From Paraspadella gotoi (lineage: Eukaryota; Chaetognatha): a DNA stretch of 64,000 bases. Location of the stretch: NCBI GenBank assembly GCA_051294375.1, contig CM119267.1, forward strand, positions 25,559,293 through 25,623,292, given 5' to 3'. The notes under the pieces were generated by a model. The model saw only the letters and a program-made list of their open reading frames with translations, made no database searches and had not been told where the DNA came from. The translations under genes and the position numbers were made by a program. Of this stretch, positions 44,850 through 56,244 are shown piece after piece (position 1 is the stretch's first letter; every line of letters starts with the position of its first letter).

Positions 44850-44965
44850 AAGGTTAAAAATAGGTTAAGGGTAAGTTAGGGTTAAGGGTAAGTTAAGGGG
44901 AAAGGTAAGCTTAGGTTAGGGGTAAGTTTGGGTTTAGGGTAAGTTAAGGGTAAATTAGAGTTAAA
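44850..44965 (+). repeat. GGTTAAGGG/TTAGGG-like tract
   Basis: Interspersed GGTTAAGGGTAAGTTAGGG, GTTAAGGGTAAGTTAAGGGG and GGTTTAGGG. It is related to but not a pure TTAGGG telomere array. Confidence 0.7.
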
Positions 44966-45696
44966 TTTAAAATTAAGTTTCGGCTTAAGTATATAATAAT
45001 TTAACATTTCAAAAAATAATATTTAAATATTAATAAATTTATAAAGTAACAGAGTTTTTATTTATGATTACAATGGTCATTTAATAATTCGGAAAGAGGT
45101 TAAAATTGCTTCTCCCTCTATCTCTCAAAGTTAGTATCCAATTATTTATTAAAACTATTAAAACTGGTTGATGAAGGTTCAAAAAACAAGAATCAAAACA
45201 TATCCAAATTATTAAATTATCGTGGTTATCTCAAATGAAAACTGTTATTTTGTAAATATCTATCAAAGACAGTGAAAAAAAAAAATTATAATTAAATTTT
45301 TTAAAGAATTAAAAATCTAAGCTCGTGAAGTTTAAAACGTTTTTAATATCATTGTTGTTACGGTCTTAACTTTTCTTTTCCGTAAAGAAACGAACTTTAT
45401 TTTTTCCTCTTCTTTCTCTTTCGTTCCCATAAGCCTCCAGAGGGAATTCAACTCCGGGATCCCCTTATAATTTTACTTTGCTGTCTACTTCTCTATATTT
45501 TTTCAGTTCATAAAAATAGAGCACCGAATTCTATCTCATTCTCCTCGTGTTTTTTTCCTCGTGTTTTCTCCTCGTGTTTTCTTCAGGTTCTCCTCTCGAT
45601 GACCCGTCGTTCTCCTACTTTTCTCCATTAGTTTGCCCTTTTTCCCCCTCTCGTTCTCCTCTCGATGACCCATCGATTATTCCGATCGTGTCGATC

Positions 45697-46134
45697 ATGA
45701 CGTCGTCCACGAACGATGATCCCTTACCTGACGAAGAAGCGCAGGAGAAAGTGAGTTTTGCATTTTGGAGAAGAATCTCTCGCTCGCTAAATATCCCAAT
45801 ATTAATGTAATTCGTTATATTTTTCTTTCGGAATAATTTTTTTCTACTAAAAACGTTTTTAAATTCCTACTACTATAAGTTGGTTTTATAATTATATTTC
45901 CCCCTTTTTCCAAATAAGGCGAAATTAACTGCTCAAGTACTGGAGCTGCAGAACACGTTGGAGCAACTCTCTCTGCGAGTGGACGGCGTCAAGGAGGACA
46001 ACCTTAAGCTCAAGTCGGAGAATCAAGTCTTGGGTCAGTACATCGAGAACCTTATGAACGCCAGCAACGTCTTCCAGTCGACTTCGCAGTCCGCCGCCGC
46101 CGCCGCTCGCAAATCTAGGCGGGCGGACAAGTGA
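45697..46134 (+). CDS. SCOC: SCOC, short coiled-coil protein
   Basis: Two exons, 45697-45750 and 45919-46134, encode 89 residues. After a short acidic N-terminus the rest is the strongly conserved SCOC coiled coil: [35 protein letters not shown] and [14 protein letters not shown], ending in a basic tail. SCOC sits on the Golgi, binds ARL1 and FEZ1, and is needed for starvation-induced autophagy in vertebrates. The length equals the short human isoform class. BLOC1S5 begins 172 bp downstream on the same strand. Confidence 0.95.
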
Positions 46135-46306
46135 TGATTCTGGGGTCGTCGATAAAACTTTGCATCGCTTAAAATCGCATCGATCTTCGAGTAAACTTTT
46201 GAACATAAATTTTTTGAACCCCATAAACTGAACGTTTCTCCTTCCGCCTTGATTACCGCTCTACTTTCGCCTCCTATCGCTTTCCTTTCGCTCTTTCTTC
46301 GTTGTT

Positions 46307-46833
46307 ATGGAGACGGAGGCTATGGTCCGCGACATTGGTAAAATCCACGCGCGACTATTCGATCATCGTCCGGTCATCGGCGCCGAGTTACATCAGTTCG
46401 TTGAAGAGATGGAGACCAAATCGTCGCGCCGGATTCGTAATCGAGACCTCGACGCCACTCTTGCTATCGTCGAAGGCGCCAAGCAGAGCCACCTGCCCGA
46501 CGCGGCGCTGCTGCTCGAGGATCACGCGGCGCCGCTACTCGCCGCCGTCCAAGTCGCCGCCAGGATGGCCGAGAAGATCGTCGAGCGTAGCCGGACCGAA
46601 CAGTTAAGTCCAGATGGAATAATGGTTAATAGTTATTTATTAATTTTATTCTTATTCTTCTTATTTTCAGTTTCGCCGCCGAAATGGCGGAGCGTCGCCA
46701 ACGTCGAACTCGCAGCTGGAACGCCTTCATGGAGTCTCTCTGCGCGGAGAGCCACGCGATCGAGCGGGACTACGAAGAAGGGAAGGAAAAGATCATCCAG
46801 TTTTATGCTGATTTGGAAAAGAATTTGGATTAA
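46307..46833 (+). CDS. BLOC1S5: BLOC1S5 (muted), BLOC-1 subunit 5
   Basis: Two exons, 46307-46602 and 46671-46833, encode 152 residues (human 187). The signature VRDIGKIHARLFDHRPVI at residues 7-24 matches the family's DLGEIHSRLLDHRPVI block, followed by FVEEMETKSSRR. The C-terminal exon is helical and coiled, with RSWNAFMESL and a terminal YADLEKNL, also as in the family. BLOC-1 sorts cargo to lysosome-related organelles. The donor GTTAAG is used because it gives the needed phase (the joined codon encodes His). The upstream 60 bp are pyrimidine-rich with no AG, so a trans-splice acceptor is unlikely here. Confidence 0.9.
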
Positions 46834-46873
46834 GAAGAGATGATGATTCTGGGAATGGGAGTACTTGATGGGC

Positions 46874-46893
46874 CGGTCACTACGAAATGACCG
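46874..46893 (+). other. Small hairpin downstream of BLOC1S5
   Basis: A perfect 6 bp stem CGGTCA/TGACCG with an 8-base loop lies 41 bp after the stop, probably in the 3' UTR. No known element is matched. Confidence 0.35.
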
Positions 46894-47284
46894 ACTCTCC
46901 CTTATTTTCGTTCCAAACTTTGGGGCGAAATTTCTTTTTTCTTTTTTCTTTTTTAATGTTTACGGCTTTGCTTCCTAAAGTTTGAAGGCGTTTGACTTTT
47001 ATTTAATATTTATTTGGGTATGATTAATCTTTAGATCGATGGTTATTGGACACGAATTTAGTGATTTGCATGTATTTCGTTTCTCGCTTTCTTTCCCCAC
47101 CCCATACCGTTCCTATCAATGATCGAAATAATTGCGTTCTAGTTTTTAATACTTTTTATAAAATTATACATTAATTAAATTACAAAATGATTTTTTTCTT
47201 TTAGCTCAAAAGGTTTTGAGTGAGAAAGTTTGCCTAACTGACTGCAATGCCGTAATGGTAATGGTGGAGCCCGGTACGTGAACA

Positions 47285-47285
<1 letters not shown>

Positions 47286-47377
<92 letters not shown>
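47286..47377 (+). repeat. Pure (CT)46 microsatellite upstream of FBF1
   Basis: About 92 bp of perfect CT ends 11 bp before the FBF1 ATG, so it lies in the 5' UTR or core promoter. Confidence 0.97.
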
Positions 47378-47381
<4 letters not shown>

Positions 47382-47388
47382 CCACATC

Positions 47389-48230
47389 ATGCCTAAAAAA
47401 AGAAGCGGAGCGACTGACATTGACGATCTGCTTGGCGACCTACTCGGCGACGACCTCGACGACTCTGACTCGTCGCCGGCGCGTCGCGGGAAAGGAGCTA
47501 CGAAGGGTAAAGGCGGCGGCGGCGGCGCTGGCAAAAAGGTGGATGTATTTGACGACGCCTTCTACGAGAATTTGGCCAAAGAGTCCAACTTTAAGGTTCC
47601 AGCATTTTCTACATAAAATTTTTTTCCCCTTTTCTTTTATTTATTTATTTTTTTAAAATTTTTTTATTTAGGAAGAAGACGACGACGACCAACCGCCGAA
47701 CCCGCGAGAGATTCTGAAATCCATGGACAACTTGGACATGGACGATTTAGATTCTGGTCAGTCTGTCCCTCCGTCCATCCATGTTTTCATTTCTTTTTTC
47801 ATCAAGACATTCGTCCATCTTCAGATCTTTTCGGGAAATCCCAGCCTCGCCGTCTCGCGACGACCGGAGGAAAACCAGGGCGCCGTGCCGCGGATGACGC
47901 CGCCCGCACCGACGCCGGTGGCGCCGACGTCGATTTGAGCTGGAATTCGCGGGGCGATACCGGCGCCATCGACGATCTTTTCGGGTCGACGCCGCCCATC
48001 GCGCCACCGGCGGCGAAGGACGAAAAGACGAGGCCGGGCGACAGGGGCGACGCCGCCCGAGCCGCAAGGGATCGTCGTTTCAAGGTTGACGACGACGACG
48101 ACGACGACTTGGGGGATTTGGATGACCTTTTGAATTCAGACGAAGATGAAATGAAAAAGAGAAAGATTAAAAGCGAGAAAAAAAGATTCGCCGGAGAAAA
48201 AGACAACGAGGGACGCATTGGCTTGATGGA

Positions 48231-48294
<64 letters not shown>

Positions 48295-51200
48295 AAAGAT
48301 GATTTAGAAGATCCAAAGTCTGAATCCAAACGACCTTCAATAAACTTCGATGACGACGATGACGATTTCATGGAGGGACTTTTAAAAGGTAATTTGACGA
48401 TTATTGATTTGTATGTAGCTTTTAAAATTTTTTATGTAGCTTTTAAAATGTACTTGTAACCGTAGATGTAGGAGTAAAAAGGGATAGTTGATTTGTATAT
48501 TGCTAATGTAGATCATAAAATAGCAGGTTCTTCCAAACAATCTCAATCACGACGAACCTCACTCGATGTTAAAGCCACATCCGCCGCAACTCCCGCAACT
48601 CCCGCAACTGACCCCGCAGCCACATCCGACGCCCCCGCCGCTGCTGCTGCCGCCGACGCTGTCGCTGACAAGGATCTTTTCGACATCAGCGGCGACGCGG
48701 ACTTTCTCGACGACTTGTTTCCAGGTGATTGGTTGTACACCTGACGACGGTTGATTGGTTTGTCACGTGGTGAGGTTTGATCGCATGGTCACGTGACGAG
48801 GGGCGTTGACTCGACACTTTTTTTAATTCATTGGTAACGATTGGGTCCTGACAGGCAACGACGGCGGAAAATCAAATATTAAGGTACAACAACAACAACA
48901 AAAAGAAGAAGAAAAACAAGAAGGAAAGAAAAGCGAAACTTTGAAAGTTGAATCCGAAGGAGGAGGATTAGGCGGGGATTTCATGGCTTCACTCTTGGGC
49001 GGCGGGAGCGACAGGGAGACGAGGAGAAAAAGTAAAATCAAGAATTTCGACTTTGATTTCGACTTAAAAGAAAAAGGAAATTCCGTTGAAGCTCCTGAGG
49101 CGACCCCTGCAGCAGCCTCTGCCGCCGCCCCTGCAGCAGTCTCTGCTTCTGTCGCTGATAAAATCAAGAAGGAAAATTTGGTTTCTGGTTAGTAAATGAT
49201 CTTAAGATGTCCTTCACTCCGAGTTGTTATAAATCCAGATGTTTTCTTAGGCCAGAAAGAAAGACATACCGACGACGATTTCTTCGGCTCATACTCACCG
49301 TCGGCGGCAGCAGCGTCAGCGGCGGCGCCGACAAAGCCGCAGCCTCATAAACGCCGCAGTCTCCCCAAAGATGACGACTTTCTTTTCGGCGATTACGCCC
49401 CAACCGCCGCAGCCGCACCCGACGCCCCCGCCGCCTCCTCACCCATCCCGGTCATTTCGTCCCCCGGACACAAGGACGATTTCTTCGACGAAGACTGGCT
49501 GGCGGATCTCAAAGGCGCATCTTCTCCCGATTGGATGGAAAAGACCGCGACGCCGGAAAGACGCAAATCCGGCGTCGATCGATTCGCGTTTGACGCCGAC
49601 GAGACGGCGCCGTCCTCCCGTCCCAAAACGCCGGCGTCGCGTTCGCCTTCTCCTTTAAAGGCCGAGATCGAATCGGGTCGCGCTTCGCCCTCGAGGTCCC
49701 TCGGGCGCCGTAGCTCGGGCCGCGCCCTCTCTCCCTTCGAGGGCGTCCGCTTCAAGGACGAGGAAGAGCGACGCGCGACGGCGCGGGGGCGTTCGAGGCG
49801 CCGCAGCTCGATGGCCGCTCAGGAAGCGATGCTGGGTCTTGGCGGCGAAGTGGAGACGGACGCGGGGGTGACTTCGATTCGGAACCGATCGGAGACTAGG
49901 AGGGACGACTTAAACGACGACGACGACGATGACAACGATTTGCGCAAAACTTCAATGCGTCGCAATCAAAACATCGAGACTGAATTGGAAGTCAAACAGA
50001 TGGATAATTTTTTCAAACTCCAGAAATTGAAAATGGAAGAGATGATGAAGCGGCAGATAATGGAGCCGCAGATGATGCAGCCTTTGAGCAGCACCGCCGG
50101 AGTAGTGTCTGCAACTGCGCCGAGTCAAGAAATCAAGGATTTGGAAAAAAAGGTATCGTCTTTCCTAAAATTAAGTCCTCTTTTTGACTTTGATTTCATT
50201 TGATTTCATTCCATTTTATTCCTTTTCATTTTCAGGTCTACAAGTTGGAATTGGAAAAGGAAAACCTCGAGACGCGCGTGGATCACCTTATCGCCCGCCA
50301 CAAGATGGAGTTGGAGGAGACATTGGACTATCAGGAGCGGAAGGACAAACGCCGCTCGCTGGAGCACGAGGAGCGGTGCCAGGAGTTAAGGCGCCGCATC
50401 AAGGCGCTCGAGGAGAGTCGGGACGAGTTGGTCAAGGAGAAGCTCGGCGCCGTCGTCGAAGCGGAGCAGCGGCGCGCCGAAGAAGTCAGGGTCTTAAAGG
50501 AGACGCATCAGAGGGCGATGGACGAAATGGACGCTCATCACTCGCAGGCCCGATCTTTTGGACATTAAATTATTATTTCACTTCTAAATAAAATATTATA
50601 ATTCATCCGTCCCTTTCACAGGTCGTCTCCTGTTTAAAGAAAGCCAAGATGGCGGAACTGGAAGCGGCGTTGGCGACTCACGACGCCGGAGATAACCTTA
50701 ACTCTTTCGTCAAGAAACTCTCGACCAACACGAGCGAGTTGGACTCTCTGGCGGCCAAAGTCGCCGCGGAACATCGACACGTCGTCGAGGTTATGTTGAG
50801 ACCATGTGGGTCTGGGGCGTTGTCCTCATTTTGTTGTCCTTATCCGACGTCCATTCATCTACTAATAAGGTAAAGGAAGCAGCTCTAGCGGAAAAGGACA
50901 ACCGACTGGACGAGCTGCGCGTGAAGCTACACCAGATGACAGTGGACAGTGAAAAGGAGCGACGCCAGTTGCAGACGGTGCTGGCGAAAATGGAGAAGCA
51001 TCTTTCTACTACGCAGGAGGAGTTGGATCGGGAACGATGGAAGTTGGGACAGGTGAATAAATTAAACGACAAAGAAAGGTATTTTTATAGGATTATTTTT
51101 GAAAAATATTCGATTTCATTATGGAATCTTATAAAAATTGTAAAAATACTTGTTTCACTATTATGAGTTTTAGATTATGTAATTTACGTTTAGGAAAAGG

Positions 51201-52621
51201 CGAGAGTAGAAGCTTTGCAACAAGGGCTAGAGGCGGAAAGGACGGCTTCGACCACCAAAGCTTCCGCCGACTGGGCAGAGCTTCAAAAGGCAAAGGAAGC
51301 CATTCTGGCTGAGCAGAAGCTGGCTATTAGGGAAATTCAACGAGAAAAGGTAATTGAACATAAAGACGGTAATTGTGTAAATTGCAACAAATAACGAAAT
51401 TGTTGGCCAATGTTACCGACCGTTTTCTAGGCTGCCCTTCACGAAGAGCGCTTGAAGACAGCCGGAGACCAAGAGTCCCTGCAGCGTCGGGCGTTGGAGC
51501 TGCAGCACCGCGTGGAGGAAAAGCAGCAGCAAAACGCGGCGGCCAAAGAAAAGCTGGACGAGATGAGGCTACAGTTGGAGGCGCGGGAGAGGAGAGTGAG
51601 GTGCGAGGAGGAAAGGTTGGCGGAGGAAGCCATAGCTGCGGAGGAGACGAGGTTCGTTTAATAAGCCAGGGGAGCCGGGTTTCGGATCTTTATTTCACTA
51701 AATTTGGGGTTTTTTAGGGTTTTTTTGGGTTTTTTTAATTAATTATTAAATCTCTTTTTTATTTGTGTTTTATCCAGAGCGGAAGTGGAGACAGAGCGCG
51801 AATCTTTGCGACGTCTAGCGGACGAACTCCGCCGCAAGAGCGAAGAGTTGGAGAGAGAGATGGAAAAGTCCGTCGCCGCCTACGAAGACGGAGTCTGGGC
51901 GTTAGAGCAGGCGCGGAAGTCGGAAGAAGAGCAGAAGGCCCGCGCCCTGCAGATCCGGGTCAGGACTCGCGAAGACAATTTGAGAGCTCTCTAGTCTCTA
52001 CAATAAATTCCGCTAATCAGAGATAAAGTTAAAAGTAAAAAAAAAAAATTTATTTTCTTCCGCCGACAGAATCAGATCGAAAGAAATCAGTCGATTCAAC
52101 GCGAGTTGGTGGAAGAACGCCTGGCCCTCGCCAAGGAGCGTGAGTCTCAGGGCAAAAAGGTCAGCGCGGCGTCGAAGCGGAACACCGGAAGAGCGCCGGC
52201 GACCTCTTTGAGCGCCGGGGAATTGGTTGTTGAAAATCAGCGATTGACTTCCATCGTGGACGCGGCGTTGGTTGGTGAACCGGCGCCGCTCGAAGAAGAA
52301 GCCGTCGGCGCTGACGACGAAGTAGAAAACGAAGAGTTCGCCGGTCAAACTCTTCGTGATTTTCTCGTTTCTAAGCGATCGTCCCCGGCGTCCTCCAAAC
52401 TATCTTCACCCATCACTACCAAACGCGCCGCCGCTCCTCTCTCAATCGCGAAGGCGCTCTTCTCCGGACCGGCGTCGTTGGATGATGTTTTGTCGTCGAC
52501 GGACGACGCCGTCACCAATGACGCCATCCTCATGATAATCGAGGGACAAAGAGAGAACGAGTATCTCAGGGAAGAACAAAAATATTTGGCCAGGCTTCGA
52601 CTGAAAAATTCATTATTGTGA
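47389..52621 (+). CDS. FBF1: FBF1, centriolar distal-appendage protein
   Basis: Thirteen exons (47389-47595, 47672-47756, 47825-48388, 48527-48724, 48855-49187, 49251-50152, 50236-50547, 50622-50789, 50870-51052, 51194-51349, 51431-51651, 51778-51958, 52070-52621) give 1353 residues; human FBF1 has 1133. The N-terminal half is disordered with repeated acidic aromatic motifs: DDLLGDLLGDDLDDSD, then FDDAFYENL, and later DDDFFGSY, DDDFLFGDY and DDFFDEDWL. The C-terminal half is the FBF1-type coiled coil (VYKLELEKENLE, SFVKKLSTNTSELDSLAAKV, ILAEQKLAIREIQ, AVAAYEDG-type segments), and it ends with REEQKYLARLRLKNSLL, echoing the family's last block. FBF1 docks the basal body to the membrane and gates cilium entry. 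The exon 7 donor appears to be GC (CAG|GCCCGA). Confidence 0.9.
48232..48294 (+). repeat. (GGC)20 GGT coding microsatellite, 21 Gly in FBF1
   Basis: In-frame GGC repeat in exon 3 encoding an uninterrupted run of 21 glycines. An almost pure codon run suggests recent expansion and probable length polymorphism. Confidence 0.97.
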
Positions 52622-53964
52622 TTTCTTGCCTTCGAATCTGTCTTTTAAGTTAATCATTTCGTAGATTTTTATACATTTAAGAAATCAGCCGTCCGTCCAT
52701 TTTATCAAGCGTTTTATCTTTATCGTCGCAATCGCTTTGCGTTTGCGACGATCTTGTAACGCTTTTGCGCATAAGTGGCGTAGTCGTCGTCGTTCAAATT
52801 GATATAATATAATATATAATATATAATATAATTATATATTTATTTTTGCAACCATTCCCGCAATTAATTGATTGCTGTTTTCTTTTCAGAAAATTTGGGT
52901 GTATGAAGCTGTAAATTTATATACAGCTTATCATCCAGGTCCTTGAAATTGGGTGAGGACAGTTATCAAATATGTTTTGTTTACGTTTTATCAAAACAAA
53001 CAAATTTCCTCTATTATTTTTATGTCTCCTTCTCTCTCTCTCTTTTCTCTTTTAATTGTATGTCGCTCTCTCTTTTCCCCAGGCTGATTCATCGGAAAAA
53101 CAAACTAGTCTGCAGCTGGATCTGCAGGGGCTCTTTCTTTTTCTCTTTTTTGTCCTGCTGCTTCTGCTGCTGCCTTTTGATTTCTTTCTTTTTATTTTTA
53201 TATCCCCTTCTCTCTCTCTTTTCTCTTTTAATTATATGTAGCTTTCTCTCTCTCTTTTCCCCAGGCTGATTCATCGGAAAAACAAACTAGTCTGCAGCTG
53301 GCTCTACAGGGGCTTATTCTTTTTCTCTCTTTTTTTCTGCTGCCTCTGCTGCTGCCTTTTGATTTTTTTTTCTGGCTGCCTCTGCTGCTGCCCCTGCTGA
53401 TTTGTCCGAAAACGATTTGGCCTCTCTCTCTTTCTCTCTTTTTTTTTTCTCAGGGGCTGCGTCTGCTGATCAGTTGTTTTTTTTTTCAGAAACTGTAACT
53501 TTAATTTTCCTCGGTACTTTATTATTTTTTTTAATTGACAATCGCAAAATAGAATTTTTCTTTCTGTTTATAAATTAATTTTCTTTTCTCAAATTTGATT
53601 TTTTTTATTTCTGGCTTCCGCTGCTGATTCGTCCGAAAACGATTTGGCTTCTCTCTCACTCTCTCTCTTTCTTTCTTTCTCTTTTTTATTGATTTATATA
53701 TAAAACATAGTTCTTCTTTATCAAATTTGATATTTTGAGTGTCAAAGTTTGTCATGGGTCCATATTTTTTTTATACAATTGCGACGATCCTTATGCTTTT
53801 AAGATTTTTAAAAAATATTTTTCTCTTATTAGTCAATTATTTTTTTTATTTACTTTACGATTTACAGTAGTCATAAACTTAATGTTTCATTTCGACTTTT
53901 ACTGGAATATGTGAAAGGAAATAGGGAGACAAACTTTTCCGTGGGATTTTAATTTCGGCGTAAA
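52622..53964. other. Spacer between FBF1 and FRA10AC1
   Basis: Almost entirely occupied by one TCGTCGCAATCGC-ended element. The last 170 bp before FRA10AC1 are AT-rich and must contain its promoter. Confidence 0.7.
52722..53788 (+). mobile_element. TCGTCGCAATCGC-ended repeat, most compact copy
   Basis: A 1.07 kb copy from TATCGTCGCAATCGC to AATTGCGACGAT. The first 35 bp form a hairpin (ATCGTCGCAA/TTGCGACGAT stem). It contains an internal tandem duplication (53022-53118 and 53200-53300, both with TTCATCGGAAAAACAAACTA) and many CTGCTG/CTTTTCTC tracts. At 52845-52890 it carries a short piece of the retroelement 3' end, reading GCAACCATTCCCGCAATTAA then TGTTTTCTTTTCAG, in the opposite orientation to the copies at 15120 and 60807. 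No protein is encoded. Confidence 0.7.
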
Positions 53965-55045
53965 ATGAGTTGGGGTTCGTTTGGCTTCGACGCCGGCGAC
54001 TATGGATCAGAGTTTGACTCTGAAAGCGATTCGGAGAAGAAGAGGAGGAAGAGGAGGAGGGAGGAAGAAGTACCGAGGAATAAAACGGAGAAACATCAAC
54101 TCGCCTCTAAAAACGTCGTCAACCAGGAATACGAAAAAGGTTATTTTTTTTAACGATTACGGTTTTCCACTTTACCACGCCCACTATTTCTTTTTTTTTT
54201 TTTTTTTTTTTTTTAACCAGACGAACGAATTCGACACCGCATACATTTCCTCGCGCTCAATGGATACGATCGTCACAAGCAGCTCGTCAACAATTACCTC
54301 ATGTTCTACGGCGGACGTAACTCGGACTTTAGAAGAGATTCGAGTCGAGACAAAAGAGACATCGACGTCATTAGAGAGAATCACCAGTTCCTCTGGGAAG
54401 ACGACGACGACGACGACGACGAAGCCTCTCTGAGTTGGGACAGAAATCTTGCCAAGAGATACTGGGACAAACTCTACAAGGAATACTGTATTTGCGATCT
54501 TTCGCGGTATAAAGAGAACAAAGTGGCCATGCGGTGGCGAGTGGAGAAGGAGGTAATAATGGAAAGGGAAGAAAATAAATTCTTTTTTTCTTCTTTTCAA
54601 ACGTAAACCGAATTTTTTATCGAAATCCAAGGTCGTAGAAGGCAAAGGTCAATTTTCCTGCGCCAACCGCAAATGTCAAGAGCGCGAGGGGATGAAGACT
54701 TGGGAAGTGAATTTCGCCTACGCGGAACACGGGGAGAAAAAGAACGCCCTCGTCAAAGTTAGACTCTGTCCAGACTGCAGTCACAAACTCAACTATCACT
54801 CGAAAAAGAGGGAAGTTAAGAAAGAGAAAAAGAAAAGGATGAAGGAAAAGAGGGAAAAGAGAGAGAAAGACGACGACCAATTTGAAGAAGGTCGACCTTC
54901 AGGCGCCCCCGACGACGACAAAGACGACGACGATGGAGACGATAAGGGTTCGAGTTCGCATTGGAAAGGCCCTCCGCCGAATATCGACGAGGAAAAGTCG
55001 AAGGAAAAGGAATTCGAAGAATATCTGGATGATTTGTTCATGTGA
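53965..55045 (+). CDS. FRA10AC1: FRA10AC1 homologue, nuclear spliceosome-associated protein
   Basis: Three exons, 53965-54139, 54221-54552 and 54632-55045, encode 306 residues (human 315). Family blocks appear in order: HFLALNGYDRHKQLVNNYL, FRRDSSRDKRDIDVIRENH, FLW, WDRNLAKRYWDKLYKEYCI, DLSRYKENKVAMRWR, then GKGQFSCANRKC and LVKVRLCPDCSHKLNYH with a CxxxxC/CxxC zinc-binding pattern. The C-terminus is a charged Lys/Glu/Asp region ending EEYLDDLFM. The protein is nuclear, and vertebrate FRA10AC1 is linked to the spliceosome. A 24-base poly-T precedes the exon 2 acceptor. TIMM8 starts 136 bp after the stop. Confidence 0.95.
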
Positions 55046-55181
55046 TCTTGTCTTTTGTTCACGTGATAATATGTATTATTATCATTATGTATGTATGTTA
55101 TTTTACCTTTTCTTATCTTTAATTTACACTTTACCTTAAGAATCCCAATTTGATTTTTATAAAAAAAAAACAAAAAAAACA

Positions 55182-55633
55182 ATGGACTTCGGATCTTCGA
55201 ACTCAGGATCTGGATTGGGGGACGATGGAATCCTGGGCGCCGCTTCTGATAAAGAGTTGCAAGGTGAGTGCTGATTGACTTAAAAAAAAAAAATTTTAAC
55301 ACCAGTCTTAAAATAATTTCAATTTTTTTTATATTCGTTTTGAAAACTTCCCTTTGGTAGATTTCATCATGAAAGAACAGCAACAGGAGGTATTTCGAAG
55401 TGCCATTTCCAAGATGACAGAAATTTGTTGGGACAAATGCATTCCAGGTTTGGAAAGGTGGCGTTTTTGCTTCCTACGTTGAATTTTTCGCCTTTGACTA
55501 TTCCTCCTTAGGGGCCCCTGGAAAATCGCTGGACGGAAAGACGGAAACTTGCATAATGAACTGCGTGGAACGCTTCATCGACACCTCGTTGCAGTTGACG
55601 CAGAGATTGCAGCAGATGGGGAACCAGCATTGA
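55182..55633 (+). CDS. TIMM8: TIMM8, small Tim chaperone of the mitochondrial intermembrane space
   Basis: Three exons, 55182-55263, 55361-55447 and 55512-55633, encode 96 residues, the expected length. The twin CX3C pairs are C50/C54 (CWDKC) and C70/C74 (CIMNC), oxidised by the MIA pathway. The TIMM8 features MTEICWDKCI, GKSLDGKTETC and NCVERFIDTSLQLTQRLQQM are clear. It partners TIMM13 to ferry hydrophobic precursors such as TIMM23. The Gly/Ser/Asp-rich first 20 residues are less conserved. All three splice junctions are phase 1. Confidence 0.95.
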
Positions 55634-56244
55634 CGATTGACGCAGATCGATGTCGAAGACTCTCTCCCCCTCATCGGGGAGAGAGACTCTTCGTCCACTT
55701 GTTATTGACTTGTTGTTGACGAATCGCAAATTTGGATGTGTGTCGCCGCCTCTTGTTGACTTTCTTTATTTATTGAAGATCCTTTGTTCAGGGGGAAGAA
55801 CGGGGCGGGCTTTGGCGAAGAGGTCGAAAGACGCCGTCTTAGTTTAGGAAAGGACATTGCAATTGACAATGATGAAAGAGGAAGGACAAAAAAAGTTATT
55901 GTAAAGACTCACAGTATCACCTCGAATCGAAGTAGTAGATATAAAGGATTTATCCAAAACTAATTATAAAGCCAAACGCATTGAACCAAAGTATTGAAAA
56001 AGGAATTATTTAATCTCTTCCAATCCAAAACTAATAATTATCACGCCAAAAGTCTTGAACCAAAGTATTTAAAAAGGAATTATTTAATCTCTTCCAATCC
56101 AAAACTAATAATTATCACGCCAAAAGTATTTTACAAAATTCCGGAGTCATTCTCTACCAAAAAGTATGTAGAAAAAATCACTTCTGCGATCAAATCCAAA
56201 AGTGAAGTTTTTCTGTCGGTCGCCTTATTTTTTGCGCCGGTGGG
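55634..56244. other. Spacer between TIMM8 and the chondroitin synthase
   Basis: It contains TIMM8 3' sequence and a tandem repeat at 55953-56126. No exon is seen. Confidence 0.5.
55953..56126 (+). repeat. 69-bp tandem repeat, about 2.5 units
   Basis: Units share GAACCAAAGTATT, GGAATTATTTAATCTCTTCC and AATCCAAAACTAAT; the second and third are nearly identical. Confidence 0.9.

Larger units (their letters stand above)
42755..45696. other. Spacer between STN1 and SCOC
   Basis: Nearly 3 kb without host exons. It holds one TCGTCGCAATCGC-ended element with two SINE C insertions, a GGTTAAGGG-like tract, a degenerate tail motif near 45165-45215, and AT-rich DNA. Pyrimidine-rich, coding-like DNA appears only in the last 150 bp before SCOC (duplicated TCGTTCTCC(T/C)CTCGATGACCC at 45588-45608 and 45651-45671). 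Confidence 0.6.
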
